Assembly (NCBI GenBank): GCA_001599935.1
Contig: BCIJ01000018.1
Coordinates: 279,590 to 343,589, forward strand
Direction: 5' to 3'
Source of the DNA: Holtermannia corniformis
Taxonomy: Eukaryota; Basidiomycota; Tremellomycetes; Holtermanniales
DNA: 64,000 nt
The position numbers and the translations under genes were made by a program. The notes under the pieces were generated by a model. It did no database searches. It worked only from the letters and a program-made list of their open reading frames with translations, and was not told where the DNA came from. Below, piece by piece: positions 54,199-64,000 of the stretch. The first letter of the stretch is position 1. Each line of letters starts with the position of its first letter.

Positions 54199-56026
54199 CT
54201 ATCCCCGCACATCAGCATCGTTCGCAACCCGCACTGTCAATGCGACATACCTCTCAAGCAGCCGACTGCGATCAAAGTACTTGTTCGGATGGCTCACGCT
54301 CTCGCCGCCACCCAACCCCTCGCCTTTCTTGACCCCATGAGTGATCTCGAACACGCGCGTGCATGCAACGTGATAATGCGACGCCTTGACGCTGTCCATG
54401 ATCTCCTTCATGTCGGGCGTCCCTCGCGAGAGCTGCGGATACGAGTTGAGAAGGAACGATTGCAGGTTGTCGGGTGAGAAGTGGCGGTATGGGCATCCGT
54501 GTGAGTCTTGGGTGCCCGGCTGATTGGTGGTGAGGATCTGCTGGCAGCTGGGGCGTGTTAGCAAACGTATGGGTTGAAGGGGCGGGAGCGCGACGCACCT
54601 TTTCGGCGCATAGTTGGCGCGTTTGCCTTCTTGTCCGTAGCCGTGCCGGATGTTGTAACGGTATTCCTTGTTGAACTTGTCGTCTGTCATCGTTGATCCG
54701 ACACCGAACGACTTGCGCCAGAACAAGATGGCCTCCTCCAGCGGTAGACCGATGCCCTGCGCGGCGTCAGCTCTCTCTCTTCGACTACATTGGGCCCACC
54801 CACCTTCAAGAACAGATTCAACTGCAGTCGACCAAAGTGCTTGAGGTGATGATCGCGCTGCAAGCGCTCATACAGATTCCGCTGACAAGCAGGGAAATGC
54901 TTGCGAGCGAGCTCAACCACCATCTCGGCCGTCACTCGGCCTTCGGGCCCATCGCCCTCAGCAGGCTCATAATCGGTCGTGACACCGGTCAGGAACGAGC
55001 TCGCAAGGTGCTCGATGACGGGAAAGAGGCGCTCGTCTTCATCCAGTCTTGGCAAGTTCTTCGCGGTCAACTCGAGCGCGGTCGTGAGGCGCGAGGTGAA
55101 GGCTTGGAGGACGAGAGAGATTTGCAGGGATTGGGGAACGTAGGCGTTGCCATTTTTGACAAAGACGCGGCGGGTAGCTATCAGGTCGGGAACCGTGTAC
55201 CACGGGACCTGGGTGAATCAGTCCCCTGCCAACGCCCGGCATAGGCAAAGCATACCTTGAACCAGCTCTCCGCTTTGAACGTATCCTCTTTGCTACCCCA
55301 GGGCATGCACTGCAGCAGCTGAGCCGTATAGCGCGTTTTCTCCGTCTCATCGACAATGCCCCAGTCAAAGTTGAGGTCTCGCAAGAATGCAGCCCGCTCA
55401 TGAACGTCGTCCGTCTCGAACCGATAGCGAAACAGGGACGTCTCGGCCTTGACGAACCGTTGTCGAAGATCTGGGCTGTTCGATGATCAGATAAGTGTGC
55501 TTGAACAGGGCCATGCGGACGGACCTGCGGCAGAAAGCCAGTCTGAGGACCCAGTGCCCAATCTCGTCGCCGCGGCGCTCAGCGTCCCATTCTGCGTGAC
55601 GGGCCGTGTTGGAAGCAAGAGGGAGGTGGCTTTTGAGGTAGGTGCCGAGAGCTTGGGCGTGTTGAGCGGGAGGAAGGGAACGGTGGGAGAGGGATTCGAT
55701 GTGGGATAGGACTACACGCGGGTGAGTATGAGAGCAAGCACAGCGATCCATGCCATGGCTCGTACATACCCTTGAGCCGGGCTAGAGCAAACGTTTCAAA
55801 CTCGTCAAGGGTGATGTCGAGTGTCGGCGGGCGATCATAGCTGTCCGGGATTGTAAGCTCAATCCGCAGCCAAGTTTGGCACGACGCACAAGTTGAGTCG
55901 ATGAGGCCAGCGTGCACTCGGTCCAGCGGCTGCATTACCAGCACGCTTGCCGTTGAGCTTGACTTCGAGTGGTTGAGCCGAGGTCGAGGCCGATGGTAGA
56001 TTTGGCCGGGTTGACGGCTTGAACAT
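54199..56026 (-). CDS. PRI2: DNA primase large subunit (PRI2)
   Basis: The start at 56024-56026 gives MFKPSTRPNLPSASTSAQPL. Exons then give FETFALARLK, SHIESLSHRSLPPAQHAQAL, RRGDEIGHWVLRLAFCRR, EKTRYTAQLLQCMPWGSKED and SWFKV. The C-terminal iron-sulfur domain carries all four cysteine contexts: KHFPACQRNLYERL, KSCQQILTTN, HGCPYRHFSPDNLQ and HYHVACTRVFEITHG. It also has EYRYNIRHGYGQEGKRANYA and VSHPNKYFDRS. With the catalytic small subunit it makes the RNA primer for polymerase alpha. The segment after NKYFDRS to the stop is short. The upstream 200 bp abuts the left end of the DNA transposon. Confidence 0.85.
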
Positions 56027-56235
56027 GTCGAGACGGAGCTCTTGTACCCTGATGGATGAGTTTCGTCCTACTATACAGAGTATCCACGCCGTCGCTGCTG
56101 TACAGATGGACGAGGTGCTGCCAAATGATCTTGTTGCTACGACGCGTCTTGATCGCGTCGCCACTTGCATTCACTACGGATCAGTGGGCGTCACTGAATC
56201 CGTGGTGTTAACGTTGTGAACGTGAAGTTCTGATA

Positions 56236-56261
56236 TCACGAAATTCACCGCTTGTGGCAGT
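56236..56261 (+). repeat. Left terminal inverted repeat of the transposon (candidate)
   Basis: TCACGAAAT followed after a few bases by CTTGTGGCAGT. It aligns with the reverse complement of 63959-63980, which reads TCACGAAAT, CA, CTTGTGACAGT. One gap and one mismatch separate them in the core. Confidence 0.5.
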
Positions 56262-57465
56262 GTCATAAAAAGAATTACAGTAGAAGAATGACAGTACAGT
56301 GGCGACGCAGATAGTGAAAGGCAAATGGCGTTACCATAGCAACCAATGTGACAGTTGTATGGTCTTTCCACCGCACACCACAGATACAAATTTCCGACAG
56401 CAACATGTTTCTTCCACATCGCTGTCACTATCATGCAGCTTCGCCTGGGAAAGTATTTGCCACCTTTGACGCCGCCGCCGCCGCCGTCGTCTGTGCAGTA
56501 CTCAACCATCACGATCTCAGACGGTACTGGTAATACAACCTGCTTCCATGAGCTCTTCTCGGGTTGTAAGTGACCCATACGTGGATGGGCATCAGAGCTG
56601 ACGCATTCTAACAGGCCCTTGACCAGATCGTACTCTGTGGCTGCCAATACTGTCCTTCATCAACTGCAAGAGTGCAAGAGCGTACACGCCTCAAGCATGT
56701 TGAGCGGCTTCAAGCAGCTGCAACCCTTGAGACGTACAATCCACGCCAAGCCTCGAGGAAGCGTCGCAAGGTGGCCTCGGGTAGCTCATCGCCTACCAAG
56801 CAGCCCGCGCGAGCACAGACATCTCCTATCCCGCGCGCGGGCCCGTCGACTCAGCTGCTGCACCGCAACAAGCAGCCAACCGCCAAGGGGCATCGCGACA
56901 GTGCTGAAAGCAACAAGCACCATGTCGATCCAGATTCGGAGATGCAAGACGTGTTCTTGGGCGAACCGCTGTCAGATGTTGCTCCAGACGCCGCGGCAAC
57001 GCAATACAAGCTCCCTCTCATTCACGGCAACGACAGTGAGGAGTCTGAGCCGGAATTCAGTGCAACCCTTGACACCGAGGACCAGGAAGAGCAAGCCGAA
57101 GGAGAAGACTTCGACGTGGATGATCTTGTCGATCCAACAGATGAGATTGAAGTCGATGTCGGTGACAATCTGGTGTCTGCAATGGCGCAGCAGATATCGG
57201 AGGGCATCGTCCACGGCTCGTGCAAAGGGTTGAGGTGCGCAAGCGCTATCCTCGCCTAAGCCTAGTTCAGTCGCGTGTTGTACGTAGGTAATGTTTCAAT
57301 GTCTACTATCAACGTCAAGCAAGAGAGACGAATTGCTTGTTGGTTGGGTAAGAAGGATTTATGAATTGATCAGATTCATACGCTCTGAGGGAAAGAGGAC
57401 ACTGTCCGATTTCCCTCTCTTATATAGCTAGTCTACGTTCTAAGAATAAACATTTGCCACCGAAG

Positions 57466-57545
57466 GCTGGCAGCCTGCCTGGCCTGCGGCCTGGCAGTCA
57501 GCCTGGCAGGCGGCTTCGGCTTGGCTGACAGCCTGGCACTCGGCA
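57466..57545. repeat. GC-rich degenerate tandem repeat in transposase intron
   Basis: Variants of GCCTGGCAG / GGCCTGCGG are repeated about six times in roughly 80 bp inside the 342-nt intron. A TATATAG motif lies at 57421-57427 just before it, so the intron could also contain a promoter for the downstream exon. Confidence 0.5.
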
Positions 57546-60051
57546 CGCAGCGGCCGGGTGGCGAATCCTTTACAGCTCGATAAACTGGCAGACCCCTGCT
57601 TCGGCACCCGGCTTGAACGACTGGCTGCCGAGCTGGCCAAACGAGCTGCCATCATCCCTCTTCGACCTTCCATACCTTGGCTCAATCCCGCTCGCCAGTG
57701 TCCCAGCTGGAGCGGTGAGTACGGTCAATGTGCGCGATACTCCCCTTCCCCATCTTGCCATGTACGGCATCACTGCAACCCTCTCCGGCTACTTCTCAGC
57801 CACCAAACGGGCATCAAACTACTTGCTGGCTCAGTCGCAGACTGTTATCAAGCTTGCGCAGCAGCAGATGCTTGAGAACGTCAAATCGCATCTCGCAAAA
57901 CTCGATCCCGCTGTTCCGTTGAGCCACTACCGACTCGAGGAGCTTGAAAGCCCAGCAAGTCAATACCAGCCGGCCGTGTCACTGCGCACTGTCATGCGCC
58001 AAATGGGTCATGACGACACCACCATCGTGCACCCTACCTGCCCCAATGTGAAGTGTCACCATGTCTTTTATGACATCATTGGCGTACACGGCGGAGACGG
58101 ATTCGAATCCCTACCAGCAAATTGCCCTGCCTGCTCTGTGTCGCTCTGGAACACTTCAAGAAAACGGAAGAACCGTCTAGAGGAGTGCTCTGCACTGCTG
58201 TTCGTCCGGTCGACGCTGCAAACTGAATTGCAACACGTCTTGAATCATCCCGGTATCGAGCGCATCATCGAGGAGTCGGCTGCAGCAAGAGAGTTGCGGC
58301 GGCAAGCGTGTGAAGCCGATCGCGAAGCGTTGAGCATGTCTGGTGAAGCTGTGCATTACCACCGCGTGTACAGCTTCCAGAATGATGGCGACTTGTGGGA
58401 TCGCACTCTGGATCCCAATGGCAAACCCATTGGGCAATCAGACGATGACCTCTGGGTTCGCATCAACCTCAACATCGACTGGAACAATCCCAATTCCTCG
58501 CGAGCTGGTCCGATGGTATCCATTGGACCAATCTTCGGCTGTCTTGCCGACTTACCACTCCACCTGCGCTCGGCAGCCGCGCTTCGCCTGTTCTTTGGCA
58601 TCACACCCGGTCCCAGCGAACCACTGGCCGATAACCTGCACAAGTTCGTTCTGCCTCTCGCCATTGAGGCGCGGCAAGCCTGGCTTCAAGGGATCTGGGT
58701 GCCAACTTCATCTCGGCCTGAGGGCCGGCGAATTCGCGTAGTCATCGAGGCAATCAGCGCTGATCGGCCGGCAGCGGCGGCGCTCATTGGCGGTCCCCAC
58801 CATTCAAACGACATGCATCCCTGCATATCGTGCGATGCCTCAAAGTACTCTTACTTCCTCAAGAGCGACTTCAACCCACGCAACTCGGCCGAGCAAACAA
58901 AGGCGGTGCTAGATCACTTGGGGCGACTGCACGCAGCTCAGGAAGAGGCCGACGTCTTCCCCACTGCCGCAAATCAAGCTCTTCTTGCTGCTGAGATCAA
59001 GGCTGGCAAGAGCGTCGTTGGACGGCTGTCCGCGCTTGATATCTTGCCGTACTTTGACAAGATCAAGAGGACCCCTCCAGACGCAATGCATAACGTCTTG
59101 CTTGGTGAGTATTTCGTAATGTCAACTGCGCTGCAGCTGACATGCCAAGGTGTCTGCAAGCTCTGGTTTCACAAGATTCTAATTGGTGGCGAGCACGCTC
59201 TCACTGATGACGACGGCCTCAACGGCGATGGCGACCTCGACGGTAACGATGGCTATTTGACCGACGGGTCTGCGAACAGCCAGTCTAACAGGATCGACAT
59301 TCAACCAATTGCTGTCGAGTTCCTGCAGACCTACCTGTCCGACAAAGACGCTCTACCAAGTGACGATCGCGTTCGGTCACTGCTGCGCTTCCTGAAGACA
59401 AAGCAGCCAGACAAGACGAAGCGGAATTACCCGTTCATGTTCAGTCATACGGGCGACAAGAAGCGCAAGGAGCTCAAAGCTCGACTGCTTCCAGAGGACC
59501 TCACGATCATGAACAACTTGCAAGCCGCAGTTGTCGTTCCTACCGGCTACACGTCTGTGCATCCGCGCTTTGGTCACCCAGCCGCCGGCAGCCCCTCTGC
59601 CGACGCTTGGCGCGCTTGGTACTCGGCCTATGGCCCCCTTGTCATGCCGCAGTTGCACTTCAAGCTGCGTCAACAACGTCGCAAGACCCCAGCACCGTCC
59701 GACGAAGACTTCGATGGCTTCATGCGCTTGTGCGGCATCGTCTTCCTAGGCTTGCGACCTGCTCTCAGCGATTTGCAGGTTGATCGCCTGCAAACAGAGA
59801 TATCAGTGTGGCAAGATCGCGCGCTGCACCTGCACCCTGGCCTTGGCAAGACGTCAAATATCCATGTACTCGGCCACATCCCTGACAGCATTCGCTGCCT
59901 TGGGAGTGTCTACAACACGTGGTGCTTCCCGTTCGAGCGCGGCGCCAAAGAGCTCAAGAATCGTAATCGAAACAACAGCCGTCGAACCGGTGAGCATACC
60001 GCTGTTCAAGCCACGCTGCGATCTCGTGCAGTACACCCTATTGTCCAGCAC

Positions 60052-60562
60052 TGTTAGGCCCGGGCACGGCAGAAGGCCAGACCGGGGTGGACGGAGTAGA
60101 GGAGGAGGAAAGGGAAATAGCCTGTTGCACAGGACGGGGTGCTCACTAGAGGTACAGGTCAGACCTGGTGTGCTTGATGTCTTGAGGGCAAGTAGTAGTG
60201 AGGCTTGAGAGTGATAACGTATGATATTGGATCCTTGGGAACTGGGTCCCAAGGATGGGTCTTATATACAATGGAAAGACAATAGGAACAGACTTGCGCC
60301 TTACGCCTTGCGCCTTGCGCCTTACGCCTTGCGCCTTACGCCTTGCGCCTTACGCCTTGCGCCTTGCGCCTTGCGCCTTGCGCCTTACGCCTTGCGCCTT
60401 ACGCCTTGCGCCTTGCGCCTTGCGCCTTGCGCCTTACGCCTTGCGACGTGCGCCTTGCGACGTGCGCCTTGAGCCGGAAGCCGGGAGTGGCAAGTGGCGA
60501 GTGGCGACTGGTGAGTGGCAAGTGGCACTGCTTGTGTTGCGATCCGGTTGCGGGTCGTAACA
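60052..60562. mobile_element. Solo LTR of a retrotransposon, 511 bp, with AGCAC target duplication
   Basis: Begins TGTTA and ends TAACA, the classic LTR terminal inverted repeat. The 5 bp before it (60047-60051) and after it (60563-60567) are both AGCAC, a perfect target-site duplication. Inside are a TATATA box (60263-60268), a 7-bp minisatellite (60293-60472) and a run of imperfect AGTGGC repeats (60485-60530). No retrotransposon coding region is attached, so it is a solo LTR left by recombination between two LTRs, or a very small non-autonomous element. Family (Gypsy or Copia) cannot be told from the LTR alone. It lies within the transposase frame of the surrounding DNA transposon. Confidence 0.85.
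60293..60472 (+). repeat. 7-bp minisatellite, CCTTGCG / CCTTACG
   Basis: About 25 tandem copies of a 7-bp unit that alternates between CCTTGCG and CCTTACG, with a few GACGTGC variants at the right end. It lies just after the LTR's TATA box, so it would be in the transcribed R/U5 part. Because 7 is not a multiple of 3, all three frames translate as the same cycling heptapeptide-like string, producing spurious ORFs (60221-60560). Confidence 0.85.
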
Positions 60563-61644
60563 AGCACGTGCACCAGACTGCCGCGCAGTCTGGTCTGGCG
60601 TGCGATAGGGAAGCAGGAGTGGCGCTGCAAAGCACCTTCCAGCTACACCTGGCAGCCGACCCTCTTGCCAAAGACGCGCAAGGTATGCAGTCTCAGCAGG
60701 AAGAGATCGAGGAGCTGCGCCACGGCATTGATTCTTGGCGAGTCGGTGGAGATCGGGTTGTGTTTGGCGCGCAGCGGGATGGTCGGCTATCACACGGTGA
60801 GCTGGATAGTCTGCTATTCTGGCTACAGCAGATCGACGGCTTGTTGGTATCGAAAGATCCGACTTCGGGACTGGCTTTCGTGTCCTCACAAGTCACTCGT
60901 CATGCCAGCCTATCATACGCTCGCCGTTTCTTCAAGGCCGCCGACTACACGACTGCAAGGCGGGTTGCGCAAGATACGCTTGATCTTGGCGCTTGCCGGG
61001 ATAGCTTGCTACAGTCACGCCCCGTCTCAGGCATCTACAACCTCGATTTATCGCACAAGATGACCGGTGTCGTCACATCCTTCTTCACTCACGCGGTTGC
61101 GGTCAATGGTGCTCAACATACGCATCACTACATGACCATCCGCGGCTTTGTGGAAACTGCAGAGCCTGACCCGTACGGCTGGCGCAAATAGTGAGTTCTA
61201 CATCAGTGCCCTGTCTCTGTTGGGCTGACAGCGGTGTATAGCCCTCTCCTTGAATGCTGGGCTTGGAAAGCGCGCAGCTTGCGCAATGTAGCCGTTTTCC
61301 GTCTTGATGAGGCTACTTTGGAGTCTTTGAGGCCGGTAGCGGTGACTGAGACGCCGACCGAGAGCGGCAGTGGTCGGCTATGGGTCACGATGCCGATCTA
61401 CAAGGTGAGTTGCTCTGATTGCGCTTGAACTGGCGCTCTTCCAGGACTGACGTCCATTAGGTGTGACAATTCAAGGCCGGTTGAATCGTATCTGCGGTGG
61501 GTATCTCATGAACAATGCCCAGCTGCGCTAGCGCTTAAAAATACACAGAGGCGAAGGCATCCATCTACACATCAAAGATTACAAGGCCCTAGACCGCTAC
61601 ACTGCAGCATCCCAAATTTACACGCCCGTCCACGCCAGGTGAGC

Positions 61645-63707
61645 CTACTCGGCTTCGCCGTCTTCCTCTGCGATGTCCTGCTCAACTTGGGCGTCGATCT
61701 TGGCGATCTGCTCTTTCAAGGCGTCCAAGAACGTCTCGGACTCCTGGACCGAGTGTGCCGAGTCGGCGTCAGTATCCAGAGCCTTGCGCAGGTCGCGGCC
61801 GTTGCTCTTGAGGTACAGATCCCACAGACCCTCAAGCTCCGAGTCTGAGCGCTCGCGTGGTGCAACAATGTGCGCCATCATCTCTTCCTTGAACGCAACG
61901 TACGCGTCATCAGAGATGACTTCAAGGAAGGTCGGCAGCTCGCGGTGGACGTCCTTGATGACTGGATCGGCAAACAGCGTCTTGCGCCACTTGGAAAACG
62001 CGGGATCGTTGAGCACATTGTCCGACACCATCGCTGGGCAAACGAACGACCCTTTGCCGTCCTTGATGGGCTTGCCCTGCGAATCCTTGCCACGGACGAG
62101 CGGCAGGTCATCCTTGTCGAGCACACGGTCGCCGTTCCGTGGCACCAGGAAGACCTGACCTGCTGGCTTTGGGGCGTGCTTGGCCGTCTGCTTCTTGGTG
62201 TGCGAGAGCCAGTCAAGCATGAACCAGACCGCTGCGCGCATCTGAGCTGGTGAGTTTAAAAAGACTTCTTGTGCCAAGAAACTCACCAAAGGTGACCACC
62301 ATCCAGGATCCACGAAAGCCCACGCAGTCGACATCGTCACTTTATCGCCAAGACCAACCATGGCGTAGATCTCGAAAGCATCAAGTGGCCTTGAGAACTC
62401 GTACATGCCATACGCGAAGTCGGCAGGGTCGCGCCGAAGATTGAGGATGCCAGCCTCGGGCACGCCAGCTTGGACATCTTTCAGGCTAACGCGCTCAAAA
62501 GCGAGGACACCGGAACCGAATGCCAATTCAAGCAGATCCCTCTCGCGGCAGTTGGCAAGCGGCGAGTCCTTGAAAGACTTTCGGAGCATGCCAATGACCT
62601 GAAAGTTTGTCAGGACTTGTGAGTAACGCGGTAGTTGACTGACCTTGGTGCGGCGATCGTACAGGTTCTTCTTGGCGGCTTCAAGTTCTGCTTTGCCAGC
62701 CTCTCGCGCGCCAGGCAAACTCTTCTTGTACGCGACCCCAGCGTTCCGGAACTTGTTGTCAATGAGCTCCTCGAGCTCGACGTGGTCGTATCCTTGGTCC
62801 TCGTACTCTTTCAAGACGAGCTGTTTGACAGCCTCCTTGAATCGAACCGAGCTGCATGCAGTCAGGTAAGGCTCAAACAGTACGCGACTGTCACTCACTT
62901 GGTAGCAGCTGAATCGCACCAGTCCGGCCGCTCAACCTCACGCTCGCCTTCGCCTTCAATGACAATCGTGGCCGTTCCCGAGGGCGTTGGCTCGGGCCAC
63001 TTCGTCAGGTCGCTGTCGACATATCCCGGCAAACGACGGTGGATGAGGTAGCAGACTGCGTAAGTGATGTCTTCCTGCGCATTGTCAGCCCGGTTGTTAA
63101 TCGTCACCCGCACATACAAGCATGGCTTTACGCTTCTTCTGCTCCTCAATCGACCTCTCCTTCTGCTTTGGCTTTGACGGCGACTTTTGGCCTTCATGGG
63201 CTCGGACAACCTTCGCCGCAATCCGCTCCACCTCTTCGTCCATATCGCCCTCATCAAACAGCCTCTTGACGCCAGCTTCGATGGCCCGCGCATTGGCCTC
63301 CGACATCGCCGCACGGGCCGCCTCCTCTGCGATGGACTGCACTTTGACGTTCAGGAACTCGACAGTCGAATGCAAGCTGCCGATTTGCGCCGACATCTCC
63401 CCCTGTGCCGTCGTCAAAGTATTCAGGCGTTCGACAATCGTAGCCGGCCACGAGTTCAGCATGGCCGTCGTCTCCTTCGTCGATTTGCAGTGAGCCGGCA
63501 GCGGCAACGGATGGACGCTCAATTCCCGATGGCTGGACTTGATCTCGGCTTCAAGACCTGTCAGGATGTGTGCTGCGCCGTCCGAGTCGGCAGGGGTAGT
63601 GCGGAAAGTACGGATCTTGAGCGCGTTCGAGTTGGTACGCACATTGTTGTCCTTTCCACTCGATCAGTTGACTGACATGATCTGCAGCTCAGCGGGCACA
63701 CCTTCAT
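61645..63707 (-). CDS. Second gene of the CACTA-like element, unknown function
   Basis: The proposed start is the ATG at 63705-63707 (MK), spliced over a 50-nt intron to DNNVRTNSNALKIRTFRTTP. An in-frame ATG at 63884 (MKLKATSYWSAA) is an alternative. A coiled segment follows (TAQGEMSAQIGSLHSTVEFL; ARAAMSEANARAIEAGVKRL), then a basic patch (KPKQKERSIEEQKKRKAM). Later exons give NNRADNAQEDITYAVCYLIH, FKEAVKQLVLKEYEDQGYDH, RRTK, IGMLRKSFKDSPLANCRERD and AFVDPGWWSPLVSFLAQEVF. An acidic C-terminus ends DIAEEDGEAE. It converges on the transposase, with about 180 bp between stops. Partner genes in CACTA elements often encode DNA-binding or regulatory proteins, but here the role is unassigned. The gene looks intact. 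Confidence 0.65.
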
Positions 63708-63958
63708 GTCTGTGGAAACCAGTGGCCAATGAGTGAGTTGTTGAGAGAGAACGTGAGGTGATTTGGTGGCAAGTCGACGCTCTGAGTGGTTGTTGCAACT
63801 TAGTGAGATGCGAGCTGTTTCGGGCACGTGGTGGGCAGTGAGTGAAGTGGCGGCCGACCAGTAGCTAGTGGCCTTTAGTTTCATAATACTGTCATAATGC
63901 CAACAAGTATGAGCCTGTCATAATACTATCACGATTTTGTGTTCAGTTCTGTAACGCA

Positions 63959-63985
63959 ACTGTCACAAGTGATTTCGTGACAGTG
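63959..63985 (-). repeat. Right terminal inverted repeat of the transposon (candidate)
   Basis: On the reverse strand it starts CACTG, then TCACGAAATCACTTGTGACA. It is itself palindromic: CTGTCAC at 63960-63966 pairs with GTGACAG at 63977-63983. The CACTG start fits the CACTA superfamily. Confidence 0.5.
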
Positions 63986-64000
63986 CCACTTTTGAGGTTT

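Larger units (their letters stand above)
56613..61466 (+). pseudogene. Tnp2-type (Transposase_21) transposase gene, interrupted by solo LTR
   Basis: An acceptor before 56613 opens VLCGCQYCPSSTARVQERTR, a CxCxxC N-terminal signature; the true first exon (perhaps MQLRLGKYLPPL at 56433) was not joined in phase. An acidic region ends ISEGIVHGSCKGL. A 342-nt intron (about 57234-57575) leads to SSINWQTPASAPGLNDWLPS and the catalytic core: CPNVKCHHVFYDIIG, ISADRPAAAALIGGPHHSND, LSALDILPYFDKIKRTPPDA, MHNVLLGEYF. The frame reaches ...RAVHPIVQH, where the LTR at 60052 supplies Cys-stop (TGT TAG). Beyond the LTR the same frame resumes as VHQTAAQSGLACDREAG, continues QLHLAADPLA, LDLSHKMTGVVTSFFTHAVA, and after two introns ends PIYKV. 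Loss of the C-terminal part probably abolishes activity unless the LTR is spliced out. Confidence 0.75.
56232..63985. mobile_element. CACTA/EnSpm-like DNA transposon with nested solo LTR
   Basis: A ~7.75-kb unit bounded by related inverted termini (56236-56261 and 63959-63985). It encodes a Tnp2/Transposase_21-type transposase on plus and a second, convergent gene on minus, the usual two-gene content of such elements. Subterminal repeats of the TGTCAT/ATGACA type recur at both ends: at left AGTGTCATAA, AATGACAGTA and TGTGACAGTT; at right CTGTCATAATG, CTGTCATAATA and CTGTCACAAG. The inner right end reads CACTG... on the reverse strand. No convincing 3-bp target duplication was found, and the left end is degenerate, so the outer limits are good to about 10-40 bp. 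Insertion lies about 200 bp upstream of PRI2. Confidence 0.6.

Noticed and set aside
57276..57574. A second solo LTR in the transposase (TGT...ACA)
   Set aside because: Ends TGT/TACA can be picked, but flanking 5-mers do not match and a standard intron explains the sequence in phase.
57613..60057. Transposase read as a complete gene ending at 60057
   Set aside because: The stop is made by the first bases of the LTR and the C-terminal domain continues in frame beyond it.
60293..60472. CRISPR-like array
   Set aside because: Unit is 7 bp with no spacers, so it is a minisatellite; no CRISPR array is present and none is expected in a fungal nuclear genome.
60221..60600. Frames of repeating LRLAPCALRL-type peptides
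   Set aside because: They are translations of the 7-bp minisatellite in the LTR, not a real repeat protein.

Overview
The window is nuclear DNA of a fungus, most likely a basidiomycete. Genes are densely packed on both strands and nearly all are split by 45-60 nt introns with GT(A/G)(A/C/T)G donors and CTGAC/CTAAC-like branch sites. The housekeeping set reads as fungal: PAN3, ribosomal protein eL14, the KCH potassium channel family, the mitochondrial ornithine carrier, GLE1, fused Egt1, the primase large subunit and secreted CE4 deacetylases. I cannot name the species. No tRNA, rRNA or CRISPR array was recognised by eye. All exon joins were inferred by hand from reading frame and splice signals.

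1-6.1 kb holds a tandem array of F-box-like/leucine-rich proteins, all on the minus strand: three complete genes, one cut by the left edge and one orphan F-box fragment. 6.4-18.5 kb is ordinary: splicing factor MFAP1 (with a 15-nt microexon), a basic-secretory-protein-type peptidase, eL14, a Ca3427-like periplasmic-binding-fold protein, deadenylase adaptor PAN3, an unknown conserved protein and a KCH protein. 18.5-20.6 kb has no convincing gene. 20.6-28.0 kb holds an FN3-like/coiled-coil protein whose single intron is about 1.9 kb, a phosphopantetheinyl transferase and, divergently, an ESCRT-III CHMP7-like gene.

28.3-33.9 kb has two small acidic ORFs, a tandem pair of secreted chitin-deacetylase-like enzymes and a disordered protein. 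34.2-41.6 kb is compact housekeeping: ornithine carrier, GLE1, TRS20, the V-ATPase c'' subunit and a Ran-binding-domain protein. 41.9-49.7 kb has a small secreted apple/PAN-like protein, two uncertain small genes, ergothioneine synthase Egt1, and a Crinkler/RHS-like P-loop NTPase with a putative nuclease tail. 49.7-51.7 kb is gene-poor but carries two hairpins whose stems differ by compensatory changes. An MFS transporter and PRI2 follow.

The last ~7.8 kb (about 56.2-64.0 kb) looks like one CACTA/EnSpm-type DNA transposon: related inverted termini, a Tnp2-type transposase on plus, and a convergent second gene on minus. The transposase reading frame is interrupted by a 511-bp solo LTR (TGTTA...TAACA) with a perfect AGCAC target duplication. 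Taking out the LTR and one duplication copy leaves the frame continuous, so this is a nested insertion that can be dated relative to its host element.
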